Positions 21,380 to 29,737 are shown, counted from the stretch's first letter. The stretch: DNA of 32,816 nucleotides from an uncultured Oscillospiraceae bacterium (GCA_900540295.1 UQFM01000013.1:1-32816); one strand, 5' to 3'. Notes: generated by a model not told the origin, from the letters alone. Numbers and translations are program-made.

Positions 21380-22177
21380 TTACGCCCGAAGTGTGGCGCT
21401 TAAAAACTCCTGCAAGCGCGCATTTTTCGGATTGTCGAACACTTCCGACGGCGTACCGCGCTCGGCAATCACACCGTCGCTCATAAAGACAACTTCGCCC
21501 GACACCTCGCGTGCAAATCCCATTTCGTGGGTTACAATCAGCATGGTGCGCCCCTCTCCCGCCAGCTTACGGATAACGGCAAGCACCTCACCCGTGATTT
21601 CAGGGTCGAGCGCCGAGGTCGGTTCATCAAAGCAAAGCACCTTCGGTGAAAGCATTAAGGCTCGGGCAATCGCGACACGCTGCTGCTGGCCGCCCGACAG
21701 CTCACACGGATAACTCGCAAGCTTATCGGAAAGCCCCACGCTGTCGATCATTTGTTTCGCGGTTTCTTCAATTTCCGCAAGGCGCGCCTTGGTGTCTGCC
21801 CGCGAGCACTTTTTCTGCTTACATTCCTCTTTCACAAGCAATTCCTTTGCAAGCGTCACATTCCGAAGCACCGTATATTGCGGAAACAGATTAAAGGACT
21901 GAAATACAAGCCCCGTGCAAAGCTGATTTTCACGCTTCTGCGCCTTTGTCAGCTTACGCTTATCCGCACTGTCAAAGGTCACACGTCCGCCGACGGTGAT
22001 TTTGCCGCAGTCGGCAGTCTCCAAGCCCGTGATACAGCGCAGAAGCGTGGTTTTGCCGCTGCCCGAGGAGCCGATAACAGAGACCACACTGCCCTCTTCC
22101 ATTGTGAAATCTATGCCTTTAAGCACTTCGGTTTTGCCGAATTGTTTATGTATATTAACAACTTCCAATACAGGCAT
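21380..22177 (-). CDS. polar amino acid ABC transporter, ATP-binding protein
   Basis: A 265-residue GlnQ/HisP-type ATPase powering uptake through the adjacent permease. Walker A is GSSGSGKTT (near 36-44), the Q-loop VFQSFNLFPQYTVLRNVTLA, signature LSGGQQQRVAIARAL, Walker B VLCFDEPTSALDPE, and the switch His is in VTHEMGFARE. It is about 20-25 residues longer than usual because of two charged, Lys-rich insertions (DSADKRKLTKAQKRENQ and KEECKQKKCSRADTKAR). The start is ATG 22177, five bases after the permease stop. The ribosome binding site AAGGGGTGA overlaps the permease's last codons, so translation is likely coupled. Substrate not determined. Confidence 0.93.
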   Translation of the reverse strand: MPVLEVVNIHKQFGKTEVLKGIDFTMEEGSVVSVIGSSGSGKTTLLRCITGLETADCGKITVGGRVTFDSADKRKLTKAQKRENQLCTGLVFQSFNLFPQYTVLRNVTLAKELLVKEECKQKKCSRADTKARLAEIEETAKQMIDSVGLSDKLASYPCELSGGQQQRVAIARALMLSPKVLCFDEPTSALDPEITGEVLAVIRKLAGEGRTMLIVTHEMGFAREVSGEVVFMSDGVIAERGTPSEVFDNPKNARLQEFLSATLRA

Positions 22178-22181
22178 CTTA

Positions 22182-22826
22182 TCACCCCTTGTAGTAATCC
22201 AATTTCTTTTCGATAAACCCGAACAGCAAAGTTAAAAGTCCGTTGAACGCAAGGAAAAATACGCCTGTATAAAACAGCGGCCAAATATAGCCCTTGCCTG
22301 CATAGCGTTCCGCCGCCATAATCAATTCGGCAATCGCAATTACACGCGCAAGCGATGTATCTTTGACAAGCGTAATAATCTCATTCCCCATCGGCGGCAC
22401 GATTCGTTTGATAACCTGCAACAGCACAATCTTAAAAAACACCTGCGTCTTCGTCATGCCGAGAACTTGTCCCGCTTCGTATTGCCCTTTGGAAATGCTT
22501 TCAATCCCGCCGCGGAAAATTTCCGAAAAGTACGCCGCGTAATTGATTATAAACGCCACAAGCGCCGCCGTCATACGCGAACGCATAGGCACGCCGAACA
22601 AAAGACCGGGTATGTAAAGCACAACAAACAACTGCAGCATTAACGGCGTTCCGCGAATGACCCAAACAAACGTCTTCGCCAACCACTTAACCGGCCGAAA
22701 ACGGCTCATCGACCCAAACGTAATCAACAAGCCGAACGGAATCGCACCGAACAGCGTTACAATGAATATGATTAGATTCTCATAGAAACCGACAAATAAA
22801 TCGGTGGTAACCTGCGCAAAGGACAT
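22182..22826 (-). CDS. polar amino acid ABC transporter, permease
   Basis: A 214-residue HisM/GlnP-type membrane protein with about five helices. Family marks are FVWVIRGTPLMLQLFVVLYIPG, INYAAYFSEIFRGGIESISKGQYEAGQVLGMTKTQ (the EAA loop that docks the ATPase) and PPMGNEIITLVKDTSL. It probably acts as a homodimer, because no second permease gene is present. ATG start with AGGAGAG about seven bases upstream. It is separated from the binding protein gene by 70 bases holding a hairpin, a common way to keep binding protein levels above the membrane parts. Confidence 0.93.
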   Translation of the reverse strand: MSFAQVTTDLFVGFYENLIIFIVTLFGAIPFGLLITFGSMSRFRPVKWLAKTFVWVIRGTPLMLQLFVVLYIPGLLFGVPMRSRMTAALVAFIINYAAYFSEIFRGGIESISKGQYEAGQVLGMTKTQVFFKIVLLQVIKRIVPPMGNEIITLVKDTSLARVIAIAELIMAAERYAGKGYIWPLFYTGVFFLAFNGLLTLLFGFIEKKLDYYKG

Positions 22827-22850
22827 ATATACTCTCCTAATGCAAACAAG

Positions 22851-22878
22851 GACACACCCCTGAAAACAGAGGTGTGTC
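22851..22878 (-). terminator. intercistronic hairpin after the solute-binding protein gene
   Basis: GACACACC (22851-22858) pairs with GGTGTGTC (22871-22878). No strong T run follows on the minus strand, so it is more likely a partial terminator or an mRNA 3' end stabiliser than a full stop. Confidence 0.55.
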
Positions 22879-22896
22879 TTTTACAGTCTGCCTCAA

Positions 22897-23712
22897 TCAG
22901 AATTTGGAAACATTTTCGCTCTTGACAACCAAAACCTGTTTATTGTTCATATAGGATTTGGAAACCTCTGTATTGGTTTGCACTTCCTCGGTAATGGTCA
23001 TACCGTTCCAAATACAGTCAATGGTTTTCGAGTTCAATTCAGAGAACTTTGCAGACCATGTGATTTCCTGGAATACCGGCTTAACACCGAGAATCTTGCA
23101 CACTTCTGTTGCAAATTCCGTTTCAAAGCCTGTCAGTTCGTTGTTGCTGTCCAAATAATTCATCGGTGCAAAATAGGTAACGCCGATGACCATCGTCCCT
23201 TTGCTCTTAATGTATTCCCAATCGGAAGCGTCCAAGGTATCCTCCGCAGGAATCTCTACAGGCTGGGTATTGATTTGATTTTCCAACTTGTATTTCTTCG
23301 CAATCTCCATCAGCTTGCCGTTTTCAATCAATTCATTGATTGCCGCGTTTACCAAAGCAACGGTTTTGGTACTGCCTTTTCTGAATGCGATGCCGTACTG
23401 CTCATCATTGAAAGCGTACTTGTCAACCACGGACAGATTTGCGTAATCCGTACCCTCGCCAATCATACCGATGGAACAGACATAGTCCACAACACAGCCG
23501 TCCGCCGTACCCGAAGATACTTCCATCAGCGCCTTAGACTGCGCATCGACAGCCGTGTAGGTGTAATCCTTAAAGAACTCGTCTGACTGCACAACCTTTT
23601 CACCTGCGGACTCCTTTTCCGCCACAATGGTCATAGCCTTGCTTCCGCCGCAGGCGGCAAATGTGCAGACAATCATAATGACTGCAAGCAAAACACTTAA
23701 AAACTTTTTCAT
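22897..23712 (-). CDS. solute-binding lipoprotein of the ABC importer, apparently circularly permuted
   Basis: A 271-residue lipoprotein of the SBP_bac_3 family (periplasmic-binding-protein type II). The signal peptide is 1-20, with a lipobox ending FAAC (Cys21). The usual order of halves is swapped. Residues 27-145 (TIVAEKESAGEKVV, ALMEVSSGTADGCVVDY, EQYGIAFRKGS, INELIENGKLMEIAKKYKL) match what is normally the C-terminal half. Residues 164-266 (WEYIKSKGTMVIGVTYFAPM, ELTGFETEFATEVCKILGV, WNGMTITEEV, SYMNNKQVLVVKSE) match what is normally the N-terminal half. They are joined by a linker at about 146-163. The reading frame is unbroken. ATG start with GGAGG nine bases upstream. First gene of the importer operon. 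Family call certain, permutation strong. Confidence 0.9.
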   Translation of the reverse strand: MKKFLSVLLAVIMIVCTFAACGGSKAMTIVAEKESAGEKVVQSDEFFKDYTYTAVDAQSKALMEVSSGTADGCVVDYVCSIGMIGEGTDYANLSVVDKYAFNDEQYGIAFRKGSTKTVALVNAAINELIENGKLMEIAKKYKLENQINTQPVEIPAEDTLDASDWEYIKSKGTMVIGVTYFAPMNYLDSNNELTGFETEFATEVCKILGVKPVFQEITWSAKFSELNSKTIDCIWNGMTITEEVQTNTEVSKSYMNNKQVLVVKSENVSKF

Positions 23713-23756
23713 TTTTGTTCCTCCGATTTATCATAGTAAAGTGATAACATGCTATT

Positions 23757-23785
23757 ATAATACAGTATTGGGAAACATTTGTCAA
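23757..23785 (-). promoter_or_regulatory. promoter of the amino acid ABC operon
   Basis: On the minus strand: TTGACA (23780-23785), 17-bp spacer, TATTAT (23757-23762). TATAAT overlaps three bases further on. The leader contains a small inverted repeat TATCA/TGATA near 23730-23747. No T-box seen. Confidence 0.7.
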
Positions 23786-23810
23786 CTCCCGTTTTCCGAA
23801 GTCTTTCTGT

Positions 23811-24758
23811 TCAGTCTTTGACCGCTTCGGCAATATCCAACAGGCAGGAATAGCGGTACTGCGGCGCTTTGTCGCAGAGTAATTTCTGCAGCTGCGGGCA
23901 AATTGATTTGTCAATCACGTATTTTTGTATCACAAAGCTTTGCCGAACGGCTTTCGTAAAATACGCCGTATCCATTAAGCAAAAATCATTGAGCCACAGA
24001 AACACGCCCTGCTGATATTTCATTAAATCGTTGGTCGGAATGTTAATCAGCTTCGCCGTCGGAGACACACCGTTCAAAAGCGATTCAATCGTCCGCTGTG
24101 CCGACAAAAGCGGATTGCCGAGCTCCGCGTCTGTTTTGCGGCGTGTACCCAGCAGTTTTAAGAATTCCTCTTTCGATTCGGCACGGACAATCCCGACATT
24201 GTACTGCGAAAGCCACTCGTTCACTTCCGTTTCGTCGGTCGAGGTGTCGTCGTCGCCGATGTCAAAGGCAGTGTAGATTACAATATCGTCTGCAAATTCC
24301 GTGCGCCCTTTCATGGCAAACGACAGCGCCACATACAGACTTGCCGTAAAATCAATAAACGGGCTTACGTCCAGATAATGCTGTGCAAAGGCAAGCATCT
24401 TGTACTGTTTTTCAAAGTCGGGCGCACCGTAGAGGGTCGTGTACACGGAAGTAAACGCCGTTCGCGCCGTGTAAAAATCAAAAAGTGCTTGGCTGTCTAT
24501 GTGCGTATACAGTTCCTCGCCCGACAATGCCGTATTGCGCAGAAAAGTCGGCAAAAGCCGCCGTGCGGACGAGCAAATCCGCTCCCCGCGGTAGTAAATG
24601 CCGCGCTGCGCACAAAACGGCGTCCACAGTTCTTTTTCAAAATCCGCCATGGAATCTATGCGCACCTGCGCTACCGTATAGTTCACATCGAATGCATCCT
24701 GCAAACGCGTGCGCAAACGGCTGCGCACGGCGTTTTTTCGTTCTTCAAACAGCTCCAT
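23811..24758 (-). CDS. FRG domain-containing protein
   Basis: A 315-residue soluble protein. Residues 50-150 carry the FRG-domain pattern: IYYRGERICSSARRLLPTFLR, then FAQHYLDVSPFIDFTASLYVALSFAM, corresponding to the YRG and LLDWT-S-xxVALFFA motifs of PF08867. The C-terminal 150 residues are acidic and helical and unassigned. FRG domains are of unknown chemistry and often occur in phage-defence and toxin-like genes; nothing next to this one looks like a partner. The promoter TTGATA-N17-TACAAT lies immediately upstream, giving a very short leader; ribosome binding is weak (GCGGTGAT). It stands alone between two operons. Confidence 0.75.
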   Translation of the reverse strand: MELFEERKNAVRSRLRTRLQDAFDVNYTVAQVRIDSMADFEKELWTPFCAQRGIYYRGERICSSARRLLPTFLRNTALSGEELYTHIDSQALFDFYTARTAFTSVYTTLYGAPDFEKQYKMLAFAQHYLDVSPFIDFTASLYVALSFAMKGRTEFADDIVIYTAFDIGDDDTSTDETEVNEWLSQYNVGIVRAESKEEFLKLLGTRRKTDAELGNPLLSAQRTIESLLNGVSPTAKLINIPTNDLMKYQQGVFLWLNDFCLMDTAYFTKAVRQSFVIQKYVIDKSICPQLQKLLCDKAPQYRYSCLLDIAEAVKD

Positions 24759-24773
24759 TGTATCACCGCAAAA

Positions 24774-24802
24774 ATTGTAACACGAATTTTTTTCGCTATC
24801 AA
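24774..24802 (-). promoter_or_regulatory. promoter of the FRG gene
   Basis: On the minus strand: TTGATA (24797-24802), 17-bp spacer, TACAAT (24774-24779). The start codon is only 15 bases past the -10, so the leader is under about 10 bases. Confidence 0.62.
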
Positions 24803-24835
24803 CTGTTTTTCACTGTAAAAACCGCAAAAAAGGGG

Positions 24836-24864
24836 TTGCGTAAGCATTTTCGGCATGGTAAGAT
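24836..24864 (+). promoter_or_regulatory. promoter of the GH51 gene
   Basis: TTGCGT (24836-24841), 17-bp spacer, TAAGAT (24859-24864) with an extended TGG. The AT-rich stretch after it (TATAAAGTATATTATATAG) could hold alternative -10 boxes. Confidence 0.5.
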
Positions 24865-24902
24865 ATAAAGTATATTATATAGTATAAGAGGGAGGCGTTT
24901 GT

Positions 24903-27152
24903 ATGCTTAAGAGATGTATTTCCTTTCTGCTTGCGGCATTGCTTGCCGTTTGCGTTTTGCTGCCCGCCGCTGCCGCAAAACCCGAAGCACAGGAAATTAA
25001 ACTGTCCGCAAGCCATCTGAAGCATGAAATCAGCAGTACTTTGTACGGTATTTTTATTGAGGATATTAACTATGCCGTCGAAGGGGGACTCAATGCAAAT
25101 CTTGTGCGCAACAACTCCTTTGAATATCTGCACGGAGAAGAGCAGTCGCTTTCGGGATGGGAAATCAGCGCTGAATTTACCCGCGAAACCGAGGGAGGCA
25201 TGCATGAAAACAATCCCGCGTATATCACGCTTCCCGACGGCAAGGACCGCACCGTAAAAAACAAAGGGTTTTGTGAATATTACCGTTACAAAACCAAAGA
25301 TATAAGCCAAAAAAGTGCAGACACCGGCAGTATGGGCATTAAAGCGGGTGAGGTTTACGCATTTTCTGCATGGTTTAAAAATACGGACACCACTGTAAAT
25401 GTATATTTGGAAAACAACAAAGGGGAAAAACTTTCCGAAACCGTAATGTTCCGTGTCTGTGCAGGCGAAGAATGGCAGCAGTACAGTGCGGAGCTTTCCG
25501 CGGCAAAAACCGCGGAAGGCAGTTTGGTCATGAAATTCGACAGCGGTGCGGTTTCGCTTGACTACGTTTGCCTGTATCCGAAAAAAAGCCACGGCTACGG
25601 ACTGCCGACATGGAAATACACTTCCCTGCGGCAGGATTTGTACGATGCGCTTGCCGACATGCACCCTGCATTCGTCCGTTTTCCCGGCGGCTGTGTAACA
25701 GAGGGCGACAGCCTTCAGAACAACTTTAATTGGAAAAACACAATCGGTCCGTTGGAAGAACGCAAACAGTTCTATAACATTTGGCGGAACGAAGATATGG
25801 ACTACAACAACAGTTATTCCGTCGGCTATCACGAATATTTCCAGCTCTGCGAGGATTTAGGCGCCGCGCCGGTACCGATTCTCAACGTCGGGCTAATCTG
25901 CCAGCCGCGCTGCGGATATGACGAGACTTACCAAAAATTTAAATCGGGCGCGCTGACCAACTTGCAGTGGGAAGCGTATCTCGACACAATCGCATTGCGC
26001 CCCGGCACAGAGGAATGGGACGCTTATGTGCAGGATATTTTGGATTTGATTGAATACGCCAACGGAGATGTTTCCACAGAATGGGGCGCGCGCCGTGCCG
26101 AAAACGGACACCCTGCGCCGTTCGGACTGCGGTATATCGGACTCGGCAATGAGAATTGGGGCAGTGTGTATTTCCGCAATCTTGCCGCACTCAAGGCGGC
26201 GGTAAATGAAAAATATCCCGAGATCACCGTTATTTCTTCTTCAGGACCTTCCAGCGAGGGAGAAGAATTTGACGCTTCGTGGAAGGAGCTTTCCGCAAAC
26301 TATACGGACACCGTTGTGGATGAGCACTATTATCAGGAAGACCACTGGTATTTGGCAAATACGAACCGTTATGACAGCTATGACCGCGACAGCGCCAAGG
26401 TCTTTTTGGGAGAATATGCCGCCACCTCGAAAGGCGTCGGTACACTCCAGACGAAGTCCAACTTAAAAGCGGCAATGGCAGAAGCCGCATATATGACGGG
26501 ACTTGAACGCAACGGCGACGTAGTCGTCATGTCCTCTTACGCGCCGCTGTTCGCCAAAAGCGATGCGGAACAGTGGGACATCAATCTGATTTGGTTCGAC
26601 GCATACGATACAGTGCGCACGCCCAGCTACTATGTGCAGATGCTGTTTATGAACAATACGGGCACGCAGTATTTGGACGCACCGCTCCCCGAAAACAGCG
26701 AGGGCTTATATCAATCGGTTACGGTAGATGCGGAAAACGAGCTGATGTATATTAAGCTTGTCAACACATCGGGAACGCCGCGTACCGTCTCTTATGACCT
26801 GTCCGAGTTCGGCAAGGTCAATCATGCAGACGTCATTTCGCTTTCCAACCGCTCCCCTGCCGCCTGCAACGAACTTCGGAAAACCAGAATTGTTCCCGAA
26901 ACGCAAAAAATGCAGACCGCAGGCAATCCCGAAATTCAGGCGGACGGCTATTCCGTAAATATTTTGCGCGTGGCTTACGGCAGTAATAAAAACGGTGACA
27001 AGCTTTACCGTCTGCCGAAAATGCCCGAGGCAAGTCCTTATTACACACCGTTGGAACGCGCACTCGCCATCGTCGTTCCCGCAGGCGCCGCCGTGATTGC
27101 GGCGGGTGCTGTGACAATTGTTTGGTTCAAGCGCAAAAAGCAAGGCAAATAA
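24903..27152 (+). CDS. GH51 alpha-L-arabinofuranosidase, secreted and membrane-anchored
   Basis: A 749-residue enzyme releasing arabinose from arabinoxylan- or arabinan-type plant polymers. A signal peptide (1-25) is followed by IKLSASHLKHEISSTLYGIFIEDINYAVEGG, a typical GH51 start, and a carbohydrate-binding-like insert (about 80-230, GWEIS...SMGIKAGEVYAFSAWFKN). The TIM-barrel follows, with the acid/base Glu417 in GLGNENWG and nucleophile Glu504 in VFLGEYA, then a beta domain. Near 718-740 is a hydrophobic helix followed by KRKKQGK, and no LPXTG motif, so the enzyme is probably held at the cell membrane. ATG with GGGAGG nine bases upstream. Terminator immediately after. Confidence 0.93.
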   Translation: MLKRCISFLLAALLAVCVLLPAAAAKPEAQEIKLSASHLKHEISSTLYGIFIEDINYAVEGGLNANLVRNNSFEYLHGEEQSLSGWEISAEFTRETEGGMHENNPAYITLPDGKDRTVKNKGFCEYYRYKTKDISQKSADTGSMGIKAGEVYAFSAWFKNTDTTVNVYLENNKGEKLSETVMFRVCAGEEWQQYSAELSAAKTAEGSLVMKFDSGAVSLDYVCLYPKKSHGYGLPTWKYTSLRQDLYDALADMHPAFVRFPGGCVTEGDSLQNNFNWKNTIGPLEERKQFYNIWRNEDMDYNNSYSVGYHEYFQLCEDLGAAPVPILNVGLICQPRCGYDETYQKFKSGALTNLQWEAYLDTIALRPGTEEWDAYVQDILDLIEYANGDVSTEWGARRAENGHPAPFGLRYIGLGNENWGSVYFRNLAALKAAVNEKYPEITVISSSGPSSEGEEFDASWKELSANYTDTVVDEHYYQEDHWYLANTNRYDSYDRDSAKVFLGEYAATSKGVGTLQTKSNLKAAMAEAAYMTGLERNGDVVVMSSYAPLFAKSDAEQWDINLIWFDAYDTVRTPSYYVQMLFMNNTGTQYLDAPLPENSEGLYQSVTVDAENELMYIKLVNTSGTPRTVSYDLSEFGKVNHADVISLSNRSPAACNELRKTRIVPETQKMQTAGNPEIQADGYSVNILRVAYGSNKNGDKLYRLPKMPEASPYYTPLERALAIVVPAGAAVIAAGAVTIVWFKRKKQGK

Positions 27153-27182
27153 TGCGTCTCTCTTTGTTTTGAATATCATTTT

Positions 27183-27218
27183 TGCAGCATAGAATGAAGT
27201 ATTCTATGCTGCATTTTT
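27183..27218 (+). terminator. Rho-independent terminator of the GH51 gene
   Basis: A perfect 13-bp stem TGCAGCATAGAAT/ATTCTATGCTGCA with a five-base loop and five T. It ends only ten bases before the next gene's start, so it could also act as an attenuator for the symporter. Confidence 0.88.
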
Positions 27219-27228
27219 CGGAGGCTCT

Positions 27229-28656
27229 ATGGATAAATTCATTGAAACCGTTGAAAGCGTAAACGCGGCGGTCAACGACGTGGTTTGGGGTGTGCCGATG
27301 CTCGTTCTGCTGTTGGGCGTGGGCATATATCTTTCTTTCGGCACTAAATTTTTTCAAATCACCAAATTCGGTTACGCGTTGAAAAATACGATTTTTGCCG
27401 TATTCAAGGGAAAGGATGCGACGCAGTCCAAAGACCGAAATGCGATTTCACAGTTTCAGGCTTTGGCAACCGCGCTTGCGGCAACCGTCGGCACGGGAAA
27501 TATTGTCGGCGTAGCCACCGCCATTGCGGCTGGCGGCGCAGGCGCGATTTTTTGGATGTGGGTATCCGCATTTTTCGGGATGATGACCAAATACGCAGAA
27601 ATTGTCTTGGGAATCTATTTCCGCCGCCGCAACGGGAACGGCGAATGGGTCGGCGGTCCGATGTATTACATAGAAAAAGGACTCGGTCAGAAATGGCTTG
27701 CCGTTTTGTTCGCGGTGTTCTGCCTGTTCGCTTCATTCGGTATCGGATCGATTGCACAGGTGAACGGCATCTCCACCGCAATGGAATCCTCTTTTCACGT
27801 TCCAAAGCTTTTAACAGGTGTTGTTGTATGTGCACTTGTTGCAATTATTGTACTCGGCGGCATTCAACGCATTGCGACGGTTACGGAAAAGTTTGTGCCA
27901 TTCATGGCAATCGTCTATGTTGTCGGCGCACTCGCGGTCATTGCCGCCAACTACAAAAACATTTTCCCTGCCCTAAGTGAAATTTTCGCAGGCGCATTTC
28001 ACTTAAAATCCATCGGCGGCGGTGTGGTCGGTTACGGTATTGCGCGTGCTATGCGCTATGGCTTTGCACGCGGTGTATTCTCGAATGAAGCAGGACTCGG
28101 CTCTTCGGTTTTGGTGCATACCTGCGCCGATGTAGACGAACCCGTCAAACAGGGACTGTGGGGTATATTCGAGGTGTTTTTCGATACGGTTGTCATTTGC
28201 TCCTTAACCGCCTTCGCCATTTTAACCACAGGCGCACACCGTGTGGCAGGCTTAGAGGGCGTCAATGTCACCATGCATGCATTTGAGAGCGTATTCGGCA
28301 AAGCAGGCAGCTATGCGGTATCTGTCGGGATTGTTTTATTCGCCTTTTCCACATTGCTCGGCTGGTCGGTTTACGGCTGCCGCGTAGCGGAATATCTCGG
28401 CGGGCAAAAATTCAAAACCGTTTATAAATTTCTGTTTTTGGCTGTCGTTTTAATCGGTTCGGTTTCCGGCGTACAGTTGGTTTGGGATGTTTCCGACACC
28501 TTCAACGGACTGATGGCATTGCCGAACCTGATTGGCGTTCTGCTGTTGTCCCCTTTGGTGTTCCGCATTACAAAGAATTACAGAGAACGCGTATTTTTAC
28601 ACAAGTCCGTAAAACCGATGCTGTCCTTTTATGAACAGCAAAAACAGAAAAAATAG
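27229..28656 (+). CDS. alanine/glycine:cation symporter (AGCS family)
   Basis: A 475-residue membrane protein with about eleven helices. Family motifs are VWGVPMLVLLLGVGIYLSFGT, QALATALAATVGTGNIVGVATAI, GAIFWMWVSAFFGMMTKYAEIVLG, GGPMYYIEKGLGQKWLA and GFARGVFSNEAGLGSSVLVHT. Members take up alanine, glycine or sometimes glutamine with sodium or protons. ATG with CGGAGG about six bases upstream, right after the GH51 terminator, so either a weak promoter (TTTGAA-N16-TAGAAT near 27168-27195) or readthrough drives it. The Cys-rich gene follows after 11 bases. Confidence 0.94.
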   Translation: MDKFIETVESVNAAVNDVVWGVPMLVLLLGVGIYLSFGTKFFQITKFGYALKNTIFAVFKGKDATQSKDRNAISQFQALATALAATVGTGNIVGVATAIAAGGAGAIFWMWVSAFFGMMTKYAEIVLGIYFRRRNGNGEWVGGPMYYIEKGLGQKWLAVLFAVFCLFASFGIGSIAQVNGISTAMESSFHVPKLLTGVVVCALVAIIVLGGIQRIATVTEKFVPFMAIVYVVGALAVIAANYKNIFPALSEIFAGAFHLKSIGGGVVGYGIARAMRYGFARGVFSNEAGLGSSVLVHTCADVDEPVKQGLWGIFEVFFDTVVICSLTAFAILTTGAHRVAGLEGVNVTMHAFESVFGKAGSYAVSVGIVLFAFSTLLGWSVYGCRVAEYLGGQKFKTVYKFLFLAVVLIGSVSGVQLVWDVSDTFNGLMALPNLIGVLLLSPLVFRITKNYRERVFLHKSVKPMLSFYEQQKQKK

Positions 28657-28667
28657 GAGAATGAAAA

Positions 28668-28880
28668 ATGGCTGACGCGAAAAACTTTTGCACCTGCAAA
28701 GATACGGCGTGTCCTTTGCATCCTGTAAACCACGACCAAGGCTGTACTTTGTGTATCGCCAAGAATTTAAAAACCAAGGAAATGCCGAACTGCTATTTCA
28801 ATTTAATAGAAAACTGCCCGCCGCACAGGGATTATTCATTGGAGACATTTGCGCGGTGCGTACAGCACAAACAGATTTGA
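28668..28880 (+). CDS. small Cys-rich protein (DUF6485-like)
   Basis: A 70-residue protein with eight Cys (8, 10, 15, 26, 29, 42, 50, 64) and several His, arranged FCTCKDTACPLH, GCTLCIAKNLKTKEMPNCYF. This resembles the small DUF6485 group of clostridia. It probably binds zinc or another metal; the function is unknown. ATG with AGGAG about nine bases upstream, 11 bases after the symporter stop, so co-transcribed. The stop codon forms the first bases of a terminator hairpin. Confidence 0.72.
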   Translation: MADAKNFCTCKDTACPLHPVNHDQGCTLCIAKNLKTKEMPNCYFNLIENCPPHRDYSLETFARCVQHKQI

Positions 28881-28903
28881 CCGCTTTATGCGGTCATTTT
28901 TTT
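28878..28903 (+). terminator. Rho-independent terminator after the Cys-rich gene
   Basis: TGACCGC (28878-28884, starting with the stop codon) pairs with GCGGTCA (28890-28896) over a five-base loop, followed by seven T. Confidence 0.9.
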
Positions 28904-28956
28904 ATGCGCTTTCTACATATATTAGAAAGGATGTTTTGCGGAAAGAGGGCGCGGTT

Positions 28957-29700
28957 ATGGTCATTCGGCTGAAAAAGCTTTTGTCAATTTTGTTGGGTGT
29001 TTTGCTTATTCTGCTGGGTTGTTTTTTTCTTCTGCACGCCGTACTGACTGCAAATGCAGACGGCTCTGCCCGACGCGCACAGGTCAGCGCCCCCGTTCGG
29101 CAAATCGATGCGGCGAGTCCCATGGTAGCCCTCACCTTTGATGACGGCCCGTACACGCCTGTCACAGGGCGTATTTTGGACGCCTTACAGCTTGTAAACG
29201 GACGTGCAACCTTTTTTGTAGTCGGCAGCCGCATTGAGGGACGGGAAGAAATTCTCAGGCGCATTGCGGATTCGGGATGCGAATTGGGAAATCACACGTA
29301 TGACCACGTGACCCTGCGCGGCATGCGGGAGTCGGAAATCCGCACACAGTTGGAAAAAGCCGATGAAAAAATTTTTTCGGTGACAGGGCAAAGGACAACC
29401 GTTCTGCGCCCGCCCAGCGGTATGTATGACGCGTCCGTTTTTACGATTTGCGATAAGCCTTTGGCGCTTTGGACGATTGACACCATGGATTGGAAGCATC
29501 AAAAAAAAGAAAACTCCGTACAGCGTGTACTTGAGAATGTCAAAGACGGCGATATTGTGCTGATGCACGATTTATTTTTTCCGACCGCAGAAGCGGCAGA
29601 GGAATTGATTGCCGAGCTTTCCGCGCGCGGCTTTCAGCTGGTAACCATTACGGAACTTTTAACCTACCGCCCCGAAACAGAAGCCATTCGTGTAAAATAG
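28957..29700 (+). CDS. polysaccharide deacetylase (NodB homology, CE4)
   Basis: A 247-residue protein with one N-terminal membrane helix (about 9-29) and an extracytoplasmic CE4 domain. It is expected to remove N-acetyl groups from peptidoglycan or another GlcNAc polymer. Motifs in order: TFDDGPY with D62 and D63, GNHTYDH with zinc-binding H113 and H117, RPPSG (151-155), LWTIDTMDW, and IVLMHD with H204. All catalytic motifs are present, so it should be active. The start is ATG 28957, with AGAGGG about ten bases upstream; an earlier in-frame Met lies before the terminator and would lack a membrane signal at its end. Monocistronic by its terminator context. Confidence 0.9.
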   Translation: MVIRLKKLLSILLGVLLILLGCFFLLHAVLTANADGSARRAQVSAPVRQIDAASPMVALTFDDGPYTPVTGRILDALQLVNGRATFFVVGSRIEGREEILRRIADSGCELGNHTYDHVTLRGMRESEIRTQLEKADEKIFSVTGQRTTVLRPPSGMYDASVFTICDKPLALWTIDTMDWKHQKKENSVQRVLENVKDGDIVLMHDLFFPTAEAAEELIAELSARGFQLVTITELLTYRPETEAIRVK

Positions 29701-29708
29701 ACAGCCTA

Positions 29709-29737
29709 TTGTAAATTCTGTACAGATGTGTTAAAAT
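29709..29737 (+). promoter_or_regulatory. promoter of the LTA-synthase-like gene
   Basis: TTGTAA (29709-29714), 17-bp spacer, TAAAAT (29732-29737) with an extended TGT. The spacer contains the short palindrome CTGTACAG. Confidence 0.68.

Noticed and set aside
24810..25832. 340-residue minus-strand frame over the GH51 gene
   Set aside because: Antisense shadow of a well-supported glycosidase; it also covers the promoter region and shows no family motif.
26900..27152. LPXTG sortase signal in the GH51 protein
   Set aside because: The C-terminus has a hydrophobic helix and basic tail but no LPXTG-like motif before it.
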